The notes: a model not told the origin generated them from the sequence alone. 64,000 nucleotides of DNA from Halodesulfurarchaeum formicicum (GCF_001886955.1 NZ_CP016804.1:868001-932000), one strand, 5' to 3'. Positions 9,334-18,450 are shown, counted from the first letter of the stretch. Numbers and translations are program-made.

Positions 9334-10101
9334 TCAATCGGCCAGAGACCCCTCGACGCGGGTCCCCTCTTCGCGACAGACTTCGAGCCCGTGTTTTGCG
9401 GCCATGCCGGCGTCGTGGGCGGTCGATCCGGCGCCGACCCCGACCTGGAGTGTCACGTTGGCGGTCGATTCGACGTGTTCGATGATGGCCTCGTACTCGG
9501 GGGTTTCGAGTTCCGGACAGACCGCGATGACGTTGTCGCCGCCGACGAAGAAGGCCAGGCCGCCGTACTCGTCGTGGAGATGCCGCATGAGTGTGGCATA
9601 CCCCTGTTCGATATGAATGAACGTGGAGAAAGCATCGAGTTGGTCGGTGTACTTGCCCGTCGCGTCGATCACGTCGAAATGCGCGATCTGTATGTCCTCG
9701 TCGGTGCGTTCGGTTGGATTGAGGGTACTACCCAGCAGGACTTCGCGGCGGTCCTGATCCTGGGCGCTTCCCTGTTCCTGGAGGCGAGTAGTCGCCTCGA
9801 CGAGCGCTTCGGCCGGCGTTTCGCCCAGTCCGATCCCCATACTGATCGTGACCGGATAGCGATTGCCGATGGATTCCTGGATCCGTGCGTGATCCGGGAC
9901 ATCCATCCCGTTGGTCACCGCGATGATGTTGTCAAACCGGGTGAAAAAGGCGTACCCGCCGTGGGCCCCGATCTGCTGGGAGAGGTCGGCGAACAGGCGT
10001 GACTGAAGGGTCTGGAGGTCGGTCTCCCGCCGGGGTGCTGGGGTGACTGTCCACGGGCCGTAATTGTCGATCTGAATCAGGGTGACCTGCGTGTTCGTCA
10101 C
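9334..10101 (-). CDS. gch3: GTP cyclohydrolase III
   Basis: 255 residues. The start (TQVTLIQIDNYGPWTVTPAPRRE) and the YGGLAFFVGGDNVIAV and GGYAFFTRFDNIIAVTNG blocks are hallmarks of the archaeal enzyme also called ArfA. It converts GTP to a formylaminopyrimidine ribotide, the first step of archaeal riboflavin and F420 synthesis. The two repeated blocks reflect the duplicated GGDEF-like fold. Single gene, divergent from the ABC operon. Confidence 0.92.
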   Translation of the reverse strand: MTNTQVTLIQIDNYGPWTVTPAPRRETDLQTLQSRLFADLSQQIGAHGGYAFFTRFDNIIAVTNGMDVPDHARIQESIGNRYPVTISMGIGLGETPAEALVEATTRLQEQGSAQDQDRREVLLGSTLNPTERTDEDIQIAHFDVIDATGKYTDQLDAFSTFIHIEQGYATLMRHLHDEYGGLAFFVGGDNVIAVCPELETPEYEAIIEHVESTANVTLQVGVGAGSTAHDAGMAAKHGLEVCREEGTRVEGSLAD

Positions 10102-10238
10102 AATACGTGTACGTACTCGTGATTGGGGTTAACTTGTACGATATCGATCGCCGTCGAACTGCCGGTTCGCCAGCGGAAGGGCCCTGTATCGTTCACACCG
10201 GCCCGCGCCCCCGGCCTAATGTTACTGAAAGTAGTTAC

Positions 10239-10260
10239 ATACGTGTTCAAGTGAACGTAT
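10239..10260. promoter_or_regulatory. Near-perfect palindrome, candidate operator
   Basis: The arms ATACGTGTTCA and TGAACGTAT match except for one extra base and flank a 2-base centre. The site ends about 10 bases before the TATA-like CGTTTATG box (about 10268-10276) of the ABC operon, so a bound regulator would affect its transcription. Confidence 0.5.
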
Positions 10261-10299
10261 ATCCGTTACGTTTATGGCGAGAACGGCCGAAACTCGGGT

Positions 10300-11328
10300 A
10301 TGATGAAACGGCGTGGATTTCTCGCTGGCCTCGGCGCGGTGGGAAGCGCGGCCGTCGCTGGCTGTACGACATCTGGTGGGACCACTGGGGGAGACACCAC
10401 CCTGAAACTCGCCTACGACGCGGCCCCACCACACTTCCAGGCCATCGTGATGGATCAAAAGGGCTGGTTCGACGCGATGACTGCTACCGTGGACCGCGAG
10501 ACGGCCAGTTGCAAGAGCATCGTCCAGTTGCTCGTTTCCGGGAAGGCCGACGTCGGCATGATCGGAATCATCCCGGCTCTGGTCGCTGCGGATTCGGAGA
10601 CCCCGCTGTCGATCGTCTCCGCGAGTTCCAAAAACGCCTTCGTGGTGTTGATCGAGGAGAGCGTGGCCGATCTGTTCGAGACCGATTCGGGTGGATTCGC
10701 CGAGTTCGCTCAGGAGACGGGCCGGAAGTTCAAGCTCGGCACGTACGCCAAAGGGACCGTTTCGGACATCACGGCCCGGTACTGGATCAGCGAGGTGCGT
10801 GGGGCGTCTCTGGAGGATGTCGAGCTGGTCCCCCTGGATGGCCCCGGTGCGAACCGACAGGCACTCCTCGCGGGCGAGGTCGATGGTTCGGTGATTCCCG
10901 AACCGACCCCGACGCTAATCGAGGAGCGGACCGACGCCCCCTATCGACGCGTCACCCAGGTCGGCTCGTTCATCCCCGGTGAGCCGGCCGGCGTCACCGT
11001 CGTGCGCGACGAGTATGCCGCAGACAATCCCGAGGCCGTCGAGGAATTCGTCACCAGACACGCCGAAGCGACGGCGTTCATCCGGGACGAGCGGGAGCAG
11101 GCCGCGTCGTACATGAGTAATGTTTACGGCGGCGACAATGGGCTGGATGTCTCGACGGCCCGGAAGGCCCTTGATTCACCGGCCACCCAGTACCTCACTG
11201 ACCCCCGGGAAGTCATGGACGGGACCGAGGTTCTGGCCGAGTACGCATCGCGTCTCGGCAAGACCGACTCGGTTCTCGAGGTGACTGACCTCTTCGATAC
11301 CTCCTACTACGAACAGGCGGTGGCGTGA
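10300..11328 (+). CDS. ABC transporter substrate-binding lipoprotein (NitT/TauT type)
   Basis: 342 residues. A Tat lipoprotein leader (KRRGFLAG...AAVAGC) places it on the outer face of the membrane, anchored at the Cys near residue 22. The rest is an NMT1/THI5/SsuA-like periplasmic-binding fold: SGKADVGMIGIIPALVA, KLGTYAKGTVSDI, LLAGEVDGSVIPEPTPTLI. Family members bind nitrate, sulfonates, taurine or pyrimidine precursors; the ligand cannot be told from sequence. First gene of a five-gene operon running to 14248 with 4- to 8-base overlaps. Confidence 0.88.
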   Translation: MMKRRGFLAGLGAVGSAAVAGCTTSGGTTGGDTTLKLAYDAAPPHFQAIVMDQKGWFDAMTATVDRETASCKSIVQLLVSGKADVGMIGIIPALVAADSETPLSIVSASSKNAFVVLIEESVADLFETDSGGFAEFAQETGRKFKLGTYAKGTVSDITARYWISEVRGASLEDVELVPLDGPGANRQALLAGEVDGSVIPEPTPTLIEERTDAPYRRVTQVGSFIPGEPAGVTVVRDEYAADNPEAVEEFVTRHAEATAFIRDEREQAASYMSNVYGGDNGLDVSTARKALDSPATQYLTDPREVMDGTEVLAEYASRLGKTDSVLEVTDLFDTSYYEQAVA

Positions 11329-11588
11329 TCAGGATGAGCGAGGGATCGTGGCTTCCGGACATCGAGTACGACGGACCCCAGCACTGCTGGTGGGAGTCCC
11401 TCGCGAAGGCACTCGTCTATCGGTTTTTCATGATCGTGCTGACGATCCTGGTCGCGTACGCCGTTACCACTGATACGACCGCATCCCTGCAGATCGGGAT
11501 CGCCACGAACGTGATCAAGACCGGCACGTACTACGCGTATGAACGGCTCTGGGACCGCTTGCGCATCGGAGGGCTGATCGATGGCTAG
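11325..11588 (+). CDS. DUF2061 small membrane protein
   Basis: Up to 87 residues. The segment SLAKALVYRFFMIVLTILVAY followed by GIATNVIKTGTYYAYERLWD is the DUF2061 signature, with about two membrane passes. The GTG at 11325 overlaps the upstream stop; an ATG at 11334 is equally possible. DUF2061 proteins are often found near sulfur-assimilation genes, which would fit a sulfonate or sulfate-ester transporter. That link is inference. Confidence 0.8.
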   Translation: MIRMSEGSWLPDIEYDGPQHCWWESLAKALVYRFFMIVLTILVAYAVTTDTTASLQIGIATNVIKTGTYYAYERLWDRLRIGGLIDG

Positions 11589-12417
11589 TCGCGATCTCCA
11601 GGGTGTTCCGACAGTCGCGTTCGGTGTGGATCTGGGCTCGCTTTCGGTTCCCCGACGGGTTCGACGTGGTCTCCTCGGTGCAGCCGCGTTTTGCTTCGGC
11701 TGGTGGCTGCTCGCGGGGACGATGCCGAGCTACCTGCTTCCGACCCCGGTCGCCGTCTTGCACGCTTTCCTCACCGAGTTGACCACGCCCGCCACGCTCA
11801 CGGCCCTGGGTGTCGAAGTGCCGGTGACGGAGCTGTTCCTCGTTCTCATTCAGAGCCTGATGCATTACGTCCCCGGCCTGTTTATGGGCGTGGGACTGGG
11901 GGCCCCGCTGGGGCTTCTCCTGGGGTATTCCACCCAACTCGACGAGTATGTCACGCCCGTCGTGAGTCTCCTGCGACCGATCCCACCGCTCGCGTGGATG
12001 GGCTTCGTAATTGTCTGGGTCGGCATCGGTCACGCAGGGGCGGCGTTCATCGTCGCCATCGGCTCGTTCTGGATCACACTGTTGAGCACCTACGACGGCG
12101 TCGCCGAGTTGCCCACCGAATGGGTCGAAGTCGGCGAGAGCCTGGGCGTCGAACGTGACCTAACGATGCTCCGAAAAGTCGTCGTACCGGGGATCGCCCC
12201 GTCGATTTTCACGGGTATCCGCACGAGCATCGGGCGGAGTTGGATGATCGTCGTCGCGGCGGAACTCTTCGGCGCGCCCGGCATCGGCTACCGGATCATC
12301 CACACGGCCCAGAGTCTCTCGATGGACGTGAGCATGGCCTACATGCTGGCACTGGGCCTCGTGTACCTGGCTTCGGATTTTGGCTTTCGGCATCTCAGAG
12401 GGGTGATCGAACCGTGA
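11581..12417 (+). CDS. ABC transporter permease (NitT/TauT type)
   Basis: 278 residues with about six hydrophobic segments. The EAA-like cytoplasmic loop is visible as EVGESLGVERDLTMLRKVVVPGIAPSIFTGIR near residues 180-215. Domain organisation matches the SsuC/TauC/NrtB permeases. It overlaps the DUF2061 gene by 8 bases and the ATPase gene by 4, so the transporter parts are co-expressed. Confidence 0.9.
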   Translation: MASRDLQGVPTVAFGVDLGSLSVPRRVRRGLLGAAAFCFGWWLLAGTMPSYLLPTPVAVLHAFLTELTTPATLTALGVEVPVTELFLVLIQSLMHYVPGLFMGVGLGAPLGLLLGYSTQLDEYVTPVVSLLRPIPPLAWMGFVIVWVGIGHAGAAFIVAIGSFWITLLSTYDGVAELPTEWVEVGESLGVERDLTMLRKVVVPGIAPSIFTGIRTSIGRSWMIVVAAELFGAPGIGYRIIHTAQSLSMDVSMAYMLALGLVYLASDFGFRHLRGVIEP

Positions 12418-13214
12418 GCCGGGCCTCGATCACCGTCGAGAACGTCTCGAAGCACTACGAGACCGATTCCGGCGTCCAGCACGCCCTCTCGGGGGTCGAT
12501 CTCTCGATCGAAGATGGCGAGTTCGTGAGCATCGTCGGCCCCTCTGGCTGTGGGAAGACGACCCTACTCAGACTGATCGCCGGCCTGGAATCGCCCACGT
12601 CGGGCCGAATTCTCGTGAATGGCGAGATGGTCACTGGCCCAGGTCCGGATCGGGGCCTCGTCTTCCAGGCGGCGACGCTCTATCCCTGGCGGACCGTCGC
12701 GGAGAACGTCCGCTTTGCGCTGGAAGTCGATGACACGAGTTCCGCGGCGGCCGACCGGCGGGTCCAAACCCTGCTCCAGATGGTCGGGTTGACGGACCGG
12801 GCGGCGGCCTATCCGGACGAACTCAGTGGCGGGATGGCAAAGCGAGTGGGTATCGCCCGGGCACTGGCCCCCGATCCCGAGATCCTCCTGCTCGACGAGC
12901 CGTTCTCGGACCTCGACGTGGCGACCCGTGAGTCCCTGCAGGCGGACCTGCTCTCGCTCTGGCGTGATCTCGGGAAGACAGTCGTCCTGGTGACTCACAC
13001 TGTCGGCGAAGCGGTTCGCCTCTCGGATCGGGTCCTCGTGATTCAGGGCCAACCGGGGCAGGTCGGCACGGACCTCGATGTCGACATCGACCGGCCGAGA
13101 GACCCCCAGACGGACAGTTTCAAACCCTACGTCAACGCCATTCGACGCACTATTCGTGCGGACGCTCGTACCGATCAACCAACCACCCAACCGGTTCACA
13201 CGGATCATCCATGA
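12414..13214 (+). CDS. ABC transporter ATP-binding protein
   Basis: 266 residues from a GTG start that overlaps the permease stop. Motifs: Walker A GPSGCGKTT (residues 41-49), Q-loop in LVFQAATLYPWRT, signature LSGGMAKRVGIARAL, Walker B ILLLDEPFSDLD, and the switch His in VLVTHTVGEAV. Together these are a complete ABC ATPase of the nitrate/sulfonate/taurine group that powers the permease encoded just upstream. Confidence 0.92.
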   Translation: MSRASITVENVSKHYETDSGVQHALSGVDLSIEDGEFVSIVGPSGCGKTTLLRLIAGLESPTSGRILVNGEMVTGPGPDRGLVFQAATLYPWRTVAENVRFALEVDDTSSAAADRRVQTLLQMVGLTDRAAAYPDELSGGMAKRVGIARALAPDPEILLLDEPFSDLDVATRESLQADLLSLWRDLGKTVVLVTHTVGEAVRLSDRVLVIQGQPGQVGTDLDVDIDRPRDPQTDSFKPYVNAIRRTIRADARTDQPTTQPVHTDHP

Positions 13215-14248
13215 CCCTTCAGGCACTCGCACTCGCGGCAGACCGATTCGGCGATCGCTCGCTCAGCTACCCCTACTACCGCCTCCAGGAGGCGGGGCAT
13301 TCCGTCGACATCGCCAGCCCCGACGGGGGGCCGGTGACGGGCCTCCACGGCGTCGACTTCGAGGCCGACTTCCCGATTTCGGCGGTGGAGCAGGCGGATT
13401 ACGACCTGCTCGTTCTCCCTGGCGGGTACTCCTCTGAGGCGATCAGGATGCAGGCCCCCGAGGCCATCGACATCGTCCGGGCATTCGACGAGCGTGGCAA
13501 ACCCATCGCGTCGGTCTGTCACGGCGCGCAACTGCTCGTCAGCGCCGGCGTCGTCGATGGTCGGCGACTGGCCTGTCACCCGTCGATCAAGGACGACATC
13601 GAGGCCGCCGGTGGCACCTTCGTGAACGACGCCGGGGTTGTGGACGACAACCTGATCACGGCCCGGGATTACTCCGACGTGGCCGAGTGGCTCGCAGCCG
13701 TCCTCGATGTGGTTGAAACTGCGACTGATGGTGGGGTCGTCGCTTCATCCCAGGATCCCGGTCATTCCGCCGGTTCGACCGTCCAGCCAATCGGGACTAT
13801 TCACTCCCCGTATTCAGAGGAGTCGGGCATGCCGATCCAGGGGGCCTTCTCCGACGCCATGGGCGTCGTCGACCTCGACGAGGCGTACGTCGACGGCCTG
13901 CTCGACATCGAGGGGTTCTCCCATCTCGTCCTGCTCTATCAGTTCCACGCGGCCGAGTCCTATGACCTCCAGCCCCAGCCGTTCATGGAGGACACCACTC
14001 ATGGCGTCTTTGCGACCCGGGCCCCACGCCGCCCGAATTCGATCGGTATGAGCGTCGTCGAACTGGAGAACGTCTCGGATGGAACGCTCTTCGTCTCCGG
14101 CATCGACGTGCTCGACGGCACGCCGCTGCTCGACATCAAGCCCTACGTGCCGGACTTCAACGGGGTCGAGTCGGCCCGGATCGGCTGGCTAGAGGACTCG
14201 ATCGAGAACGAACGCCGCCGGACCGCCGACGATCGGTTCCTCGACTGA
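13211..14248 (+). CDS. DJ-1/PfpI-TrmO fusion protein
   Basis: 345 residues in two domains. Residues 1-170 form a DJ-1/PfpI glutamine-amidotransferase-like fold with the nucleophile elbow ASVCHGAQLLVSAG. Residues 195-345 form a TrmO/TsaA domain (IGTIHSPYSEESGMPIQG, FSHLVLLYQFH, GVFATRAPRRPNSIGMS, DIKPYVPDFN). TrmO methylates N6 of threonylcarbamoyl-A37 in tRNA. The frame is continuous with no stop between domains. The start overlaps the ABC ATPase stop by 4 bases. The DJ-1 part could deglycate or hydrolyse a small molecule; that is open. Confidence 0.87.
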   Translation: MTLQALALAADRFGDRSLSYPYYRLQEAGHSVDIASPDGGPVTGLHGVDFEADFPISAVEQADYDLLVLPGGYSSEAIRMQAPEAIDIVRAFDERGKPIASVCHGAQLLVSAGVVDGRRLACHPSIKDDIEAAGGTFVNDAGVVDDNLITARDYSDVAEWLAAVLDVVETATDGGVVASSQDPGHSAGSTVQPIGTIHSPYSEESGMPIQGAFSDAMGVVDLDEAYVDGLLDIEGFSHLVLLYQFHAAESYDLQPQPFMEDTTHGVFATRAPRRPNSIGMSVVELENVSDGTLFVSGIDVLDGTPLLDIKPYVPDFNGVESARIGWLEDSIENERRRTADDRFLD

Positions 14249-14275
14249 CCGGGAGACGCGGGTTTTTACTCCCGG
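14249..14275 (+). promoter_or_regulatory. Hairpin and TATA-like box before the moeA pair
   Basis: An inverted repeat CCGGGAG (14249-14255) / CTCCCGG (14269-14275) directly follows the upstream stop. Its loop holds GGTTTTTACT, a TATA-like box about 27 bases before the first moeA start. The site may end one transcript and start the next. Confidence 0.45.
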
Positions 14276-14293
14276 CTCGCATTCCTCTCACAC

Positions 14294-15517
14294 ATGGGAG
14301 ACGCCGAGTCAGTACGAGGGTCGGGCTTTGTCGAGCGAACGCGGGTCCGCGAGGCGCTTTCGACGCTCCGTGACGTGACGACAGTCTCGACTGGCACCGA
14401 GACGGTACCGCTCGAGGCGGCAGACGGCCGCGTTCTCGCCGAAACCGTCGAATCACCGCGAAACGTGCCGGACTTTCCGCGCGCGGCCATGGATGGCTAT
14501 GCGGTCCGGGCCGAGGACACGTTCGGTGCGGCCGACCGCTCACCCGCGACGCTGAAAGTCGATGCGGACACAGCCGGGCCCGAACGGGCCACCTGGGTCC
14601 ACACTGGAAGCCCGGTTGCCGAGCCGGCCGACGCCGTCGTCAAGACCGAGTACGCGCGCGAGGTGGGTGATGAAGTCGAGATCAGCAGGGCCGCGGCGGT
14701 CGGCCAGAACGTTAGCGACGTGGGCGAGGACCTGGAGGCCGGCCAGCACCTCTTCGACCCCGGGCACCGCCTTCGACCGTCCGATCTGGCGCTGCTTCGC
14801 TCGGTCGAGGTCGAGACCGTCACCGTCAGGGAGCGCCCCGACGTGGCCGTCATTCCGACCGGGGAGGAACTCGTCGAGAGCGACCCCGATCCGGGCGAAG
14901 CGATCGAAACCAACGGGATCATGGTCTCCTCGCTGGTCGAGCGTTGGGGCGGGGATGCCACCCATCACGAGGTGGTGACCGACGACCGAGAAGCGCTCGC
15001 CCAGGCCATCGAGGCCGATCTGGATGCCGATTTGATCGTGACGACTGGCGGCTCTTCGATCGGGAAACGGGATCTGCTCCCGGCCGTCGTCGAAGATCTA
15101 GGTGAGTTGCTCGTCCACGGTGTCGCTCTCAAGCCCGGCCACCCCGTCGCGCTGGGGCAGGTCGAGGGGACGCCGGTGTTGATGTTGCCGGGCTATCCCG
15201 TGGCCTGCATCGTCAACGCCTGGCAGTTCGTCCGGCCGATTCTCAACTGGACAGCGGACACGGAACCGGACGAACCGGCTCGGGTCGATGCGACACTGAG
15301 TCGGAAGATCCGCAGCGAACCTGGAATCCGGAGCTGTGTCCGGGTCACCGTCGAGGACGGCGAGGACGGGCCGGTCGCCGAACCGGTCCACGAGAGCGGC
15401 GCGAGCATTCTGTCGAGTGTCTCGCTGGCGGACGGCTGGGTCCAGGTTCCCGAATCGATCGAGGGATACGACGCGGGTGACACCGTGACGGTGGAATTCT
15501 GGGAGGCGCTGCCATGA
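14294..15517 (+). CDS. moeA: Molybdopterin molybdenumtransferase (MoeA)
   Basis: 407 residues, the usual MoeA length. It inserts molybdate (or tungstate) into adenylylated molybdopterin. Visible: RAAMDGYAVRAEDTF, HTGSPVAEPADAVVKTEYA, VAVIPTGEELVESD, DLIVTTGGSSIGKRDLLP, GVALKPGHPVALGQ and the C-terminal domain IV barrel. The stop overlaps the second MoeA gene by 4 bases, so the two are translated together. Confidence 0.92.
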   Translation: MGDAESVRGSGFVERTRVREALSTLRDVTTVSTGTETVPLEAADGRVLAETVESPRNVPDFPRAAMDGYAVRAEDTFGAADRSPATLKVDADTAGPERATWVHTGSPVAEPADAVVKTEYAREVGDEVEISRAAAVGQNVSDVGEDLEAGQHLFDPGHRLRPSDLALLRSVEVETVTVRERPDVAVIPTGEELVESDPDPGEAIETNGIMVSSLVERWGGDATHHEVVTDDREALAQAIEADLDADLIVTTGGSSIGKRDLLPAVVEDLGELLVHGVALKPGHPVALGQVEGTPVLMLPGYPVACIVNAWQFVRPILNWTADTEPDEPARVDATLSRKIRSEPGIRSCVRVTVEDGEDGPVAEPVHESGASILSSVSLADGWVQVPESIEGYDAGDTVTVEFWEALP

Positions 15518-17409
15518 GCGAACGCAAACAGTTCCGCGATCTGGCCGAGCCGGCTGAACTGCACGCGGCGATCGACGCCCTCGGGATCGACCCGGGCACG
15601 CAATCAGTGCCGCTGATCGAGGCCGACGGCCGGGTCGCAGCTGAGCGCATCGACGCCGGAATCGACGTCCCGGGATTCGATCGGTCGACGAAGGACGGCT
15701 ATGCGGTCCAGGCCGCGGACACCTTCGACGCCTCGGAGGGCGATCCGTTCGTGGCCGACCTGCTGGGAGTGGTCGAAGCCGGGGACAAACCGAAGACGGA
15801 CGTCGAGTCTGGTGGCGTGGTAAGCGTCGCGACCGGGGCACCGGTCCCACCCGGGGCCGATGCGGTGATTCCGGTGGAGCGAACGACGCGGCTGCAGTCT
15901 GGGGCCGAGCCCCGAATCGAGATCCGGACCGCCGTGGCCCCAGGTGATAACATTATGCACAGCGGCGACGACGTGGCCGCAGGCGATCGAGCGATCGGCC
16001 CGGGAACGGTACTCACGACCCGGGACGTTGGTCTGCTGGCGGCGATCGGCGTCGAGGAAGTGCCAGTCGTGGAACGGCCGACAGTGGGAATCGTCTCGAC
16101 CGGGAACGAACTTGTTCGCCCCGGTGAGCCCCTAGACGACGCGCGCGGCCAGATCTATGATCTCAACACGTACGCGCTGGCAGCGGCGGTCCGGGCGGCG
16201 GGTGGCGAGCCGGAAGTCGTGCCCCACATCGCTGACGACTACGATCGGATGCACGAGACGCTTGAATCCGTTGGCGAACGGTGTGATCTGGTGCTCTCCT
16301 CCGGATCGACCAGTGCGAGCGACGCCGACGTGCTCTATCGGGTGGTCGAGGACCACGGGAGCCTCGATCTGCACGGCGTCGCGGTCAAGCCAGGTCGCCC
16401 GACGATCGTCGGCGAGATCGCCGACACGGCTTACATCGGCCTGCCCGGGAACCCGGTCTCGGCCCTGAGCATCTTCCGGACGTTCGTCGCGCCGGCCATC
16501 CGCGAGGCGGCAGGCCGGCCTCCCGAATCGGCTCCCACACTGGAGGGAGAGATGGTGGCACCCAAGCGCTACACGGAGGGCCGGACTTACCTGCTTCCGG
16601 TGGCGGTCATCGAAGACGAGTCCGGATCCGTGTTGGTCTACCCGGTCGACAAGGGCAGCGGCGCGATCACCAGCCTCACCGAGGCCGACGGCGTCGTAGA
16701 GATGTCTCCGGAGACAGAACTGCTCGAACGTGGTCAGTCGGTCACCGTGGATCTGTTTTCGGGTGACACCCGGCCCCCTTCAGTGCTCGGAATCGGTGAG
16801 TCAGACCCCCTGCTCTCCCGGCTCCTCGACCGAATCGATGGCCCACGCTATCTTTCACATGGCAGCCGCGAGGGGCGGCGACGGTTCCGGGACGGAATCC
16901 CTGATTTCGCCCTGCTGGCCCCCGGCGACGCCGAAGCGGTGGATGGCGAGGTGCTGGGAACGTTCGACCGCGAGTGGGGGCTGATCGTGCCGTCGGGCAA
17001 TCCGGCGAACGTTTCTGAACTCGCCGACCTTCTAGGGGCTGAGTCCTTCTACAACCTTCCGACCGTCTCCGGCCTGCGTTCGGCACTCGACGAGGCACTG
17101 GCCGACTTGGCCGCGGAACGGGACGTCTCGGAAGCCGAACTCGCCGACCGGATTCCCGGCTACGACCGAACCGTGACTGGCGTTCGGAGTCCGGCCAGAC
17201 GGGTTGCACAGGGAACGGCGACGGTCGGTCTGGGGCTCCGGTTCGCGGCGAGTGAACTCGACGTGGACTTCGTTCCACTCGGCACCCAGACACTCACGGT
17301 CGTCGCCGCACCGGACCGCGTCGAGAAACCCGGCGTCAGGGAGCTTCAGACGGTTTTGGAGACCGACCTGGCGGGAGTTATCGACTCGACACCGGGCTAC
17401 GCTCCGTAA
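15514..17409 (+). CDS. MoeA with C-terminal substrate-binding-like domain
   Basis: 631 residues. Residues 1-405 are a second MoeA (RSTKDGYAVQAADTF, ATGAPVPPGADAVIPVE, VGIVSTGNELVRPG, DLVLSSGSTSASDADVLYRV, GVAVKPGRPTIVGEI, GLPGNPVSAL). Note SSGSTSAS in place of the usual TGGxS. Residues 420-631 form a PBP-like domain (ALLAPGDAEAVDG, WGLIVPSGNPANVSELADLL, ATVGLGLRFAASELDVDFVPLG) of the type fused to MoeA in many archaea, which may sense molybdate or a cofactor intermediate. Confidence 0.9.
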   Translation: MSERKQFRDLAEPAELHAAIDALGIDPGTQSVPLIEADGRVAAERIDAGIDVPGFDRSTKDGYAVQAADTFDASEGDPFVADLLGVVEAGDKPKTDVESGGVVSVATGAPVPPGADAVIPVERTTRLQSGAEPRIEIRTAVAPGDNIMHSGDDVAAGDRAIGPGTVLTTRDVGLLAAIGVEEVPVVERPTVGIVSTGNELVRPGEPLDDARGQIYDLNTYALAAAVRAAGGEPEVVPHIADDYDRMHETLESVGERCDLVLSSGSTSASDADVLYRVVEDHGSLDLHGVAVKPGRPTIVGEIADTAYIGLPGNPVSALSIFRTFVAPAIREAAGRPPESAPTLEGEMVAPKRYTEGRTYLLPVAVIEDESGSVLVYPVDKGSGAITSLTEADGVVEMSPETELLERGQSVTVDLFSGDTRPPSVLGIGESDPLLSRLLDRIDGPRYLSHGSREGRRRFRDGIPDFALLAPGDAEAVDGEVLGTFDREWGLIVPSGNPANVSELADLLGAESFYNLPTVSGLRSALDEALADLAAERDVSEAELADRIPGYDRTVTGVRSPARRVAQGTATVGLGLRFAASELDVDFVPLGTQTLTVVAAPDRVEKPGVRELQTVLETDLAGVIDSTPGYAP

Positions 17410-17414
17410 GGAGT

Positions 17415-18077
17415 CTACTCTTCGGCTCCCTGGAACAGGTCGAGGACGTCGTTTACGACCGGGTTATCGGCAGCCACCAGATATCGGCGACCGGCGACGA
17501 TCTTCTCCTCGGCCTGAGCGGCGACGTGGCCGTTGGTCTGTGAGATGATCTGTACGCCTTCGGGGAACTCGATCTCGGAGATCCGCTTGCCCTTGATGGG
17601 GGCGTCGTATCCGACCTGAATGTCCAGGATCTCCAGGTCGCCGGTCACGTCCTCCAGCGTGCGGACGTTGCTTCCACTGATCGCGTTGACGGCCGCCCTG
17701 ATGCTCGCGCGTTCGGGGAAGTAGACCTGGTCGACGAAGTCGGCGTATTCATCGCCACACTCGTCTTCGATCCGGGCCACCGTGCGGAGGTCCGGATCGA
17801 TCTGCTTGGCGACCAGACAGACCGCGAGGTTGGTGTCTTCCCGGTCGGTCAGCGCGGCGATCGTTTCGGTGTCGGGTCGGAGGGCGGCTTCGATAACCGA
17901 GGGCCGGGTCGCGTCCCCCGCGACGAGTTCGAAATCGCGATTAGTCTCGTGTGCCTCGTCCGGATCGCGTTCGATGACGGTGACCGGTCGTCCCCGGTCA
18001 GCGAATCGTTTCGCGACACGGCGTCCGACTCGGCCGCCACCGGCGACGAGTACATGGTCAGTTTTCGTCATGGGCAT
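17415..18077 (-). CDS. TrkA-N/TrkA-C domain protein
   Basis: 220 residues. An NAD-binding Rossmann domain begins VLVAGGGRVGRRVAKRFADRG and ends about residue 125; a TrkA-C (RCK C) domain follows at about 140-215. Such proteins gate K+ transporters by binding NAD(H) or nucleotides. No transporter gene is adjacent, so the partner is unknown. The GGGRVG loop has Arg where many have an extra Gly. ATG at 18071 is an alternative start. Confidence 0.85.
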   Translation of the reverse strand: MPMTKTDHVLVAGGGRVGRRVAKRFADRGRPVTVIERDPDEAHETNRDFELVAGDATRPSVIEAALRPDTETIAALTDREDTNLAVCLVAKQIDPDLRTVARIEDECGDEYADFVDQVYFPERASIRAAVNAISGSNVRTLEDVTGDLEILDIQVGYDAPIKGKRISEIEFPEGVQIISQTNGHVAAQAEEKIVAGRRYLVAADNPVVNDVLDLFQGAEE

Positions 18078-18130
18078 TCATACCGGACGGACCCTCATAA
18101 ACGTTCATTATGGAACGCGGCTTGGGTGCG

Positions 18131-18138
18131 GGTTTATC
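18131..18138 (+). promoter_or_regulatory. TATA-like box of the amphi-Trp gene
   Basis: GGTTTATC ends about 25 bases before the ATG at 18163, typical leaderless spacing. Confidence 0.5.
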
Positions 18139-18162
18139 TACCCAGCGCGCCTTCACAGTTGT

Positions 18163-18450
18163 ATGCCCGAAGAAGTACGCTTCGAATCCGAACAGCACCA
18201 GAGCCGCGAACAGGTCGCAGACGCCCTCTCGGCGGTCGCGTCGAAGTTGCGAGCCGGTGAACCGATAACCCTCCGGACGGGCAACGATTCGTACACTGCC
18301 GATCCGCCGGCCCACCTCACCTTCGAAGTGAAAGCGGAACGAGAAGGGCCGGTGGACGGCCCCGGCGAGCTTAGCGTGGAGTTCGAGTTGGAGTGGCCCG
18401 AGGACGGCGGTGACGGGGCCGAATCGGGCGGCGAGCTCGAAATCGAGTAA
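18163..18450 (+). CDS. Amphi-Trp domain protein
   Basis: 95 residues. The order EVRFESEQHQSREQVADALSAVASKL, then a short hairpin (EPITLRTGNDSYTADPPAHL) and alternating acidic/hydrophobic strands, matches the small haloarchaeal amphi-Trp family. The tail is very acidic. Role unknown; family members are cytoplasmic. The start is fixed by the upstream TATA-like box. Confidence 0.75.
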   Translation: MPEEVRFESEQHQSREQVADALSAVASKLRAGEPITLRTGNDSYTADPPAHLTFEVKAEREGPVDGPGELSVEFELEWPEDGGDGAESGGELEIE

